Assembly (NCBI GenBank): GCA_022036555.1
Contig: CM039123.1
Span: forward strand, 7,813,217 to 7,877,216
Direction of reading: 5' to 3'
Source: Microstegium vimineum
Lineage: Eukaryota; Streptophyta; Magnoliopsida; Poales; Poaceae
DNA: 64,000 nt
Shown here: piece after piece, positions 58,553 through 64,000 of the stretch
Layout: every line of letters starts with the position of its first letter
Numbering within the stretch: position 1 is the stretch's first letter
The notes under the pieces: model-generated
Database searches by the model: none
Told to the model about the DNA's origin: nothing
What the model saw: the letters and a program-made list of their open reading frames with translations, nothing else
Made by a program: the position numbers and the translations under genes

Positions 58553-59452
58553 TGGAAAAGTCCACTTTTCCTCCCTTAATTTTATAAAAGCCTGATTTTC
58601 CTCCCTGAACTCCAAAACCGGGTAAAACACCTCCGTCAACTTTTGATACTGTGTGTTTTACTTCCCTGCCCCTATATAAGCGTTTTAAGGTGTTTTTTCT
58701 TTTTCTTTTTTATTTATTTCGGTTGAAACTTTCAAAAATCATAGTAAATCAAAGAAAAATTATAAAATGAAAAATCTAATTTTGTTAGACTCCACATGAG
58801 TAGATCTACATAGTGAATATATAATATAATATATTTTAATACAATTTTTTATGTAGATTTAGATCTATTCTTTTTTGTAATTAAAAGGAATAATTTATAA
58901 CTTTAGTTTCTATGGTTAAATTATGGTGGCCTAAATATTGTATTCTTAAACTATAGTAAAAATTTCATACTCATTGGATCATGTATAAATTAGTTATAGA
59001 TTTATTTATATTTAAGAAGCATAAACCATAAATAAATCTGTAAATAATTTATACATGATCCAATGAGTATGATTTTTTTACTGCAATTAAATAGTAAAAT
59101 AATTAGGCTACCATAAAAATCTCACCATAATTAGAATATAGAAACTATAGTTATGAATTATTCCAATTAATTAAAAAAGAATAGATCTAAATCTACAACA
59201 AAAACTTTATATTAAAGCATATCATATTATATGTTAACTGTGTAGATATGAGTGGAGTCCAACAAAATTGGACTTTCCATTTTACGATTTTTTTTGTGAA
59301 TTACTATGCTTTTTCAAAGATTTAGCCAAAATAAATAAAAAAGAAAAGGGGCAAGGAGGTAAAATATATGATTTCAAAGGTTGAGGAAGATGTTTTATCC
59401 AGTTTTAGAGTTTAGGGAGGAAAATTGATCTTCCTAAAAATTAGGGACTGAC
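58553..59452. mobile_element. Foldback element with ~440-bp inverted arms
   Basis: The arms (about 58553-59015 and 59030-59452) are inverted copies of each other over nearly the whole length, with a spacer of a few bases near AAGCATAAACC. Shared blocks include CCTCCCT, AAAACCGGGTAAAACA, GTTAGACTCCA, TAGATCTA and TTGGATCATGTATAAAT. Partial copies are at 52385-52866 and 24205-24590. No coding capacity. Confidence 0.85.
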
Positions 59453-60415
59453 TACACATCTTGTGGCAAATTTTAATGTTTGTTGTCTTCCACTTTTTCG
59501 ACCAATCAAAAGTCTCCATGTCACAAGGTTAAATAAACAATACAAAGGAACATGTACATCACTGAACCTGGAAGATTATTATGTTACGTATCTTCCACTT
59601 TCTGAAAAAGCGACGTGGCAAAATCTCAGCCAAACAACAGCCAAAAGACAGTAAAGCTTACTTGGGGGAGAAGAAAGAAAAAACAACAGCGCGAAACAGA
59701 TGATCGTGGTTGCGACAGCGGCGTAGCATACAGAAACACTATGAGGACCAAAGCAAAAGCAAGACCAAACTTGAATTTGACACCTAGATCAGAAGCACTA
59801 GAGCAAGATGCAATCCAGGTAAAACCATAAGTGCATCCCCCACCTTGAACTGAATTATTTTCTTCCATAGATTTGTATCTAATTTTGGTACAAATTACTA
59901 CTATCAAAAAACCATCACACTTTTCAAACACACATGCATCAAGATATACAGGACCACTACATCCAATTGGGACAACAAGAATAGGGATCCAAACACAGGC
60001 AAAAATGTTACAAAATCTAGGAGAAAATCATCAAAGCAAGGTAAACAAAAAACTCACCTCAGCCTTATAGACAGATAAGCACATTCACTGAACCTGAAAC
60101 ACAGTATTTAAAAACATACAACTCCTTGTGTTAGATACATAATCTCATAAAGGCAAGTGTGGGTGTGTGATAGTGCAGGTACAACACAACCATATATGTT
60201 TGCATTTAATAGCTGCAAAACTGCTAGCAGATTAAGAAACCTTTGGTGAGCTTGTTTATAGATGTATTCTGATGATAGTTAACCAAAAAAGGGCAAAAAC
60301 ACATCAGTGTAGGTTCATTACCTTCAACACATTCATAATATTTATTACAAAAACTATTTCAGTTATTAGTTTACAGCTATACCTAAAAAGGAGCACATCA
60401 GAGATCATTGCAGGA

Positions 60416-60477
60416 GCATGCCGAATCCAAAAAGGGACAAAAGTGATTCACTAAAAAAGAACCAACAATTGGCCAAC
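60416..60477 (+). repeat. Direct repeat inside the MULE intron, copy 1
   Basis: GCATGCCGAATCCAAA...AAAGTGATTCACTAAAAAA...CAACAATTGGCCAAC; recurs at 61123-61180 with few changes. Confidence 0.85.
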
Positions 60478-60574
60478 TTCCTTATCGCTTCAGCGATGTA
60501 AAATTGCATCATGCTCACTCAACAGAAAAAAGAACTTGCATATAAAGCTTTGAACTAGAAGAACAGAAGCAAAC

Positions 60575-60877
60575 CTATTGTTCTTTCTCTGCCTTCTCAA
60601 CTTGCATCTTGCGCCTCTGCTCAGCTTCTGCTTTTTTGGCTTGTATCACCACATCTGAAAGCTTCTCCTTTTTGCTCTGTAACATAATTTATGATGGCAT
60701 TTGTCAGAAGCAGAAACGTTAAATACAACAAAACTTGTTGTATGAAACTTGGCCACATCTGCTGGGAGTTAATGTATTTCTCTAGTGAAGTCACTAGATG
60801 GCTGGGGATATGGATTAGTTATTTTCTTACCTTTTCTTCTCAAGCCTAGTCTTGGTGTCCTTACTATAGTCTGAATC
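60575..60877 (-). pseudogene. Captured host-gene fragment with two exons (possible INO80 subunit B/IES2-like)
   Basis: On the minus strand, an exon about 60877-60831 encodes DSDYSKDTKTRLEKK and ends at a good donor AAAAG|GTAAG. The next exon, 60674-60575, begins after ACAGAG and encodes SKKEKLSDVVIQAKKAEAE, then QRRKMQVEKAEKEQ and a TAG. The splice frame closes exactly. The Lys/Glu-rich AKKAEAxQRRxxQVEKA pattern recalls the PAPA-1-like region of plant INO80 complex subunit B; this is from memory and uncertain. It lies antisense inside the inferred first intron of the FAR1-like transposase gene, as expected for gene fragments captured by MULEs. No start codon or complete domain. Confidence 0.5.
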
Positions 60878-61122
60878 TTTGTTGCCACACCGAAAGATAC
60901 AAAAACTTGTTAGCAATGTAATCAAGATAGATCTACATAAAAAAATCATGTAGACATCACAAATCATAGTAGAACATCAAGGATAGAGCATAACTAAACC
61001 TTGGACATAAAAATAGAAAATATATAAGATTCTATGATACCATTGGCCCTGAACTCTACTCTGAATCTACTTGCTAGTCACCTAATGTGGATTCAGTTCA
61101 ATTAGTAATAATACTCCCTTTA

Positions 61123-61180
61123 GCATGCCAAATCCAAAGGGACGAAAGTGATTCACTAAAAAACCCAACAATTGGCCAAC
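61123..61180 (+). repeat. Direct repeat inside the MULE intron, copy 2
   Basis: Second copy of 60416-60477, about 700 bp away; the two bracket the captured fragment's upstream exon. Confidence 0.85.
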
Positions 61181-64000
61181 AACTAGACACCAATGAGAGA
61201 TGTCCTGCTAAAATATGATTTCAAACAAATCCATCTAAAGAGCTCAAATCAGAGACACACACATCCAACAGTCAATTTAAGACTAAAATAAATATTTGAG
61301 GACACAAGGATAGATATTTTACAATCATTAAGATAACAAACAAAATCACATAATAATTTATAGTGACTAAATGAGTAGAGATACCATCATGGACTAACAG
61401 AAATATATATACTAAAAAATATACACAGGGAGGAAGGTTAACAGATGTATTGAGGAAGAATCTGTCACCAACAACGAATTTTCAGTGTTCACTATCAAAT
61501 ACCATACAGGTATAGGTGATTTTCTTTTGAAAAAGATTATGAGAAAAAACTTCTAATACAACTAATATATTCTTATTTAACATTTTTGCAGGAAGAAAAT
61601 GCTTTTACATTTAAAACAACCAAACAGAATGAAGACAATGTTACAAGCATCAATTTAAGCCCAAAGTCCAAGGAAATAGTAAGATATGTTGAGCAAAGTT
61701 TGACTGAAGGATCAGAATACAGAGATAAACAAAACAAGTACATGCTCCAGGTACAAAAAAATGTAGCTCAATACAAAAATTTACTTTTATATGCATGTCT
61801 CTTTTAGAAAAAATGACTTACACTTATATAATGTTGCACATATACAGGACTTTTCAGGCAGTCTTACTGGACTTCTACTACAAGACACCATAGAGAATGA
61901 GGTATGATTTTGTCAAAAGTTTGTGTAATCTATTTGGAAAATAAAACATTAAGAAATACATAATAATAAAAATATATTGCCATAATCTGATGTGTATGAA
62001 CAAAATTTACAGAATTCAATGTACATTACATCAAGTAGAATTGAAGATACTGAATGTACATCAGTTGACATACATGTAAATTTAGTTATCATTACCTTTA
62101 CATAGAGATAACATATGACCATCAACTAAAATTGTATACTTAATGAATAAGGTGATAAATCATTTCAGAATATTCAAAGAAGCAGTGGTATACTACAAAC
62201 TGAACAAAACATACATTATATAGGATAGGTGACTTTTCTTTATCGAATATCAATATGCAGTTATGCACTAATTCAAAAAACATATTATTCCAATTTCAGC
62301 AAATTGAATTGTAACAACTTGAACTAGTGAAATAATTTTTTTAGTTATCTAAATAGCAAATTATGGTATAGGAAGATGCAACTACACCAAATCAAACAAG
62401 AACACAAAATTGTGATGAAGAAGATTTTTCCAGTGAAGAGTACTGCAATCCATGGAGCCAAGACATATTTGATGAAATGAATCTTCAACAAGTAAGTGCT
62501 TCATTCATATTGTCATTTCATCTAATATTTATTTATACAACAATAACCTAACCACTAACAAAATCTATTTATTATACAATGATTATGCAGGAAGCTATTG
62601 GATCAGACAATCAACAAAACATCTCAAACAAGGAAAGTGGTACAAGTCAGACTGGTAATGATGGACTGCAGCAGCCAGAAAATAGTGAAAATGATAATAT
62701 AAATGAAGAAGACATACAAATATTCCTACAGAATGAACAAGAGGAAGAAAAGCTAAATGATGGAGCAAATATTGAAGACAAGAACATACCAAGCATAGGA
62801 ATGCAATTTGACAGTGCAGATGAAGCACAAAGATTCTACAACAAGTACTCTTACATGGCTCGGTTCTCCCTGGTGGTTGCAACCAATTACCGGACTACAA
62901 GTAAGAAAAGAAACAATGAGATCACAAGTTTTACAATGAGGTGCAACAAATTTGGGAAAACAAATGACAAAGAAAAAGAAGCAATGGAATCAATCATTCT
63001 AGAAAGACAGACAAATGTCATTATCAGAACAGGGTGCAAAGTTGCAATCATTGTCAAGGAAAATCATGGGATATGGAAAATAACAAATGTGCACTTGGAG
63101 CACAACCATGATATTGGCCCCATTTCTGAAACCAGGTTCTTTAGAAGCCATAAATACACGACAGTGGAAGAAAAGGAAATGATAAGAACTCTGAAGAAAG
63201 TAAATATACCAACTAGAAACATGGTTGCAATATTGTCCTACATAAAAGGTGGAAGGTCTACTTTACCATATGATGACAAAGATGTAGCCAACTATAGCTA
63301 CAAAATTGGAAGAGAAAGGACAGTAAATGACATGACTCAAATGTTAAACTTCTTTAGTGTTAGACAAGTAGAGAACCCAGGCTTCTACTATTCAGTGGAA
63401 ATGGATGAAAATAATAAAGTTAGGAACATATTCTGGGCAGATGCAAGGGCCAGAGAGTACTATAAGACCTATGGTGACTGCATAAGCTTTGATACAACCT
63501 TTCTAACAAACAAGTACAATCTTCCTTTTGCACCAATTGGGGGAGTTTCAGCACATGGAAACACATACTTGTTTGCATGTGCTTTTCTAGGAGATGAAAC
63601 TGCTACAACATTCAATTAGGTGTTTAGCCAATTTCTAAAAGCAATGGATGGAAAGCATCCAGAAAGCATTATAACAGATCAAGATGCTGCAATGATGAAA
63701 GCTATAAAGGACACATTTCCACATACAGTACATAGACAATGTTGGTTCCATGTGAAGAAAAATCTAGAAGAAAAGATGGTCAAAGTGTATCCATCAAAGA
63801 AAGGGTTGTATGAAGATATGAGAGATATATTAGATAATTCAATCACAGAACAAGAATTTGAGGTACTATGGCCACAAATGATGGACACATATGACCTACA
63901 CCACATCAGTTGCTTGAATGATATATGGGACAAAAGGAAAAGGTTTGTACCAATTTATTTCAAAAATCAATTCTTCCCATTTATCCAAAGCACAACTAGA

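Larger units (their letters stand above)
59741..64000 (+). pseudogene. FAR1-like MULE transposase gene, 5' part, with in-frame stop; runs off the window
   Basis: A Mutator-like transposase of the FAR1/FHY3 type. Inferred exons: 59741-59818 (possible first, ATG), 61592-61750, 61848-61901, 62013-62075, a possible exon from 62169, 62372-62491, and a long exon from 62591 to the edge; those that can be read all join in phase 0. The first exons encode an acidic, disordered N terminus. The long exon has the FAR1 zinc finger (MRCNKFG...GCKVAIIVKE...W...HLEHNHDI) and the start of the MULE core: SFDTTFLTNKYNLPF (first Asp), ITDQDAAM (second Asp) and HRQCWFHV. A TAG at 63617-63619 within FN-stop-VFSQF replaces what is usually Trp (TGG to TAG). 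The frame is open again to 64000. Either a young dead element or one with a single lesion. Confidence 0.85.

Noticed and set aside
1..64000. tRNA, rRNA, CRISPR or bacterial-type operon
   Set aside because: No cloverleaf, rRNA block or spaced repeat array was seen; the window is plant nuclear DNA.

Overview
The window is nuclear DNA of a grass. Supporting signs are a Stowaway MITE with the CTCCCTCCGT terminus, several Tourist-like MITEs with TAA target duplications, long Ty3/Gypsy and Copia-type LTRs, GC-rich 5' ends in otherwise AT-rich genes, and intron-containing plant gene families (HAK potassium transporter, CC-NB-LRR, FAR1-like MULE). I cannot name the species; a panicoid grass is only a guess.

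Layout. 1-3387: LTR remnants (the 3' end of one LTR, a decayed LTR and a reversed LTR fragment) and unassigned DNA. 3388-22272: one 18.9-kb Ty3/Gypsy element, probably Tat lineage, with both 1.44-kb LTRs, a perfect CCCTC target duplication, decayed gag-pro-pol, and between pol and the 3' LTR two intron-containing genes on the opposite strand. One of these carries a plant mobile domain followed by a coiled coil. Two later insertions sit inside the element: a 3.1-kb solo LTR between two copies of a 622-bp gag/pol segment, and a 1.08-kb solo LTR inside an exon of the antisense gene. 22278-26217: imperfect tandem repeats, MITEs and unassigned intergenic DNA. 26383-33181: a ten-exon HAK/KUP/KT potassium transporter gene with an antisense solo LTR in intron 4 and a frameshift in exon 9. 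34034-36240: another antisense solo LTR. 37550-38304: a small plant gene. 38651-43035: a long solo LTR containing a complete 614-bp TRIM element whose internal region is only 40 bp. 44395-45213: a hairpin flanked by a direct duplication. 45312-47414: another solo LTR. 48074-51847: an intronless CC-NB-LRR resistance-type gene on the minus strand. 53899-54543: a plant gene of unknown function. 54929-56414: an RNase H/non-LTR retroelement pseudogene. 58380-59452: two foldback MITEs. 59741-64000: the 5' part of a FAR1-like MULE transposase gene, with an antisense fragment of a host-like gene in its first intron; it runs off the window.

The cellular genes are separate single-gene units separated by transposon debris; nothing suggests an operon or cluster. 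The most unusual material is in the transposons: the antisense two-gene cassette in the Gypsy element, the LTR-separated duplication, the minimal TRIM, and the transposase gene with captured exons. Six solo LTRs against a single two-LTR large element show that LTR-LTR recombination has been frequent here.
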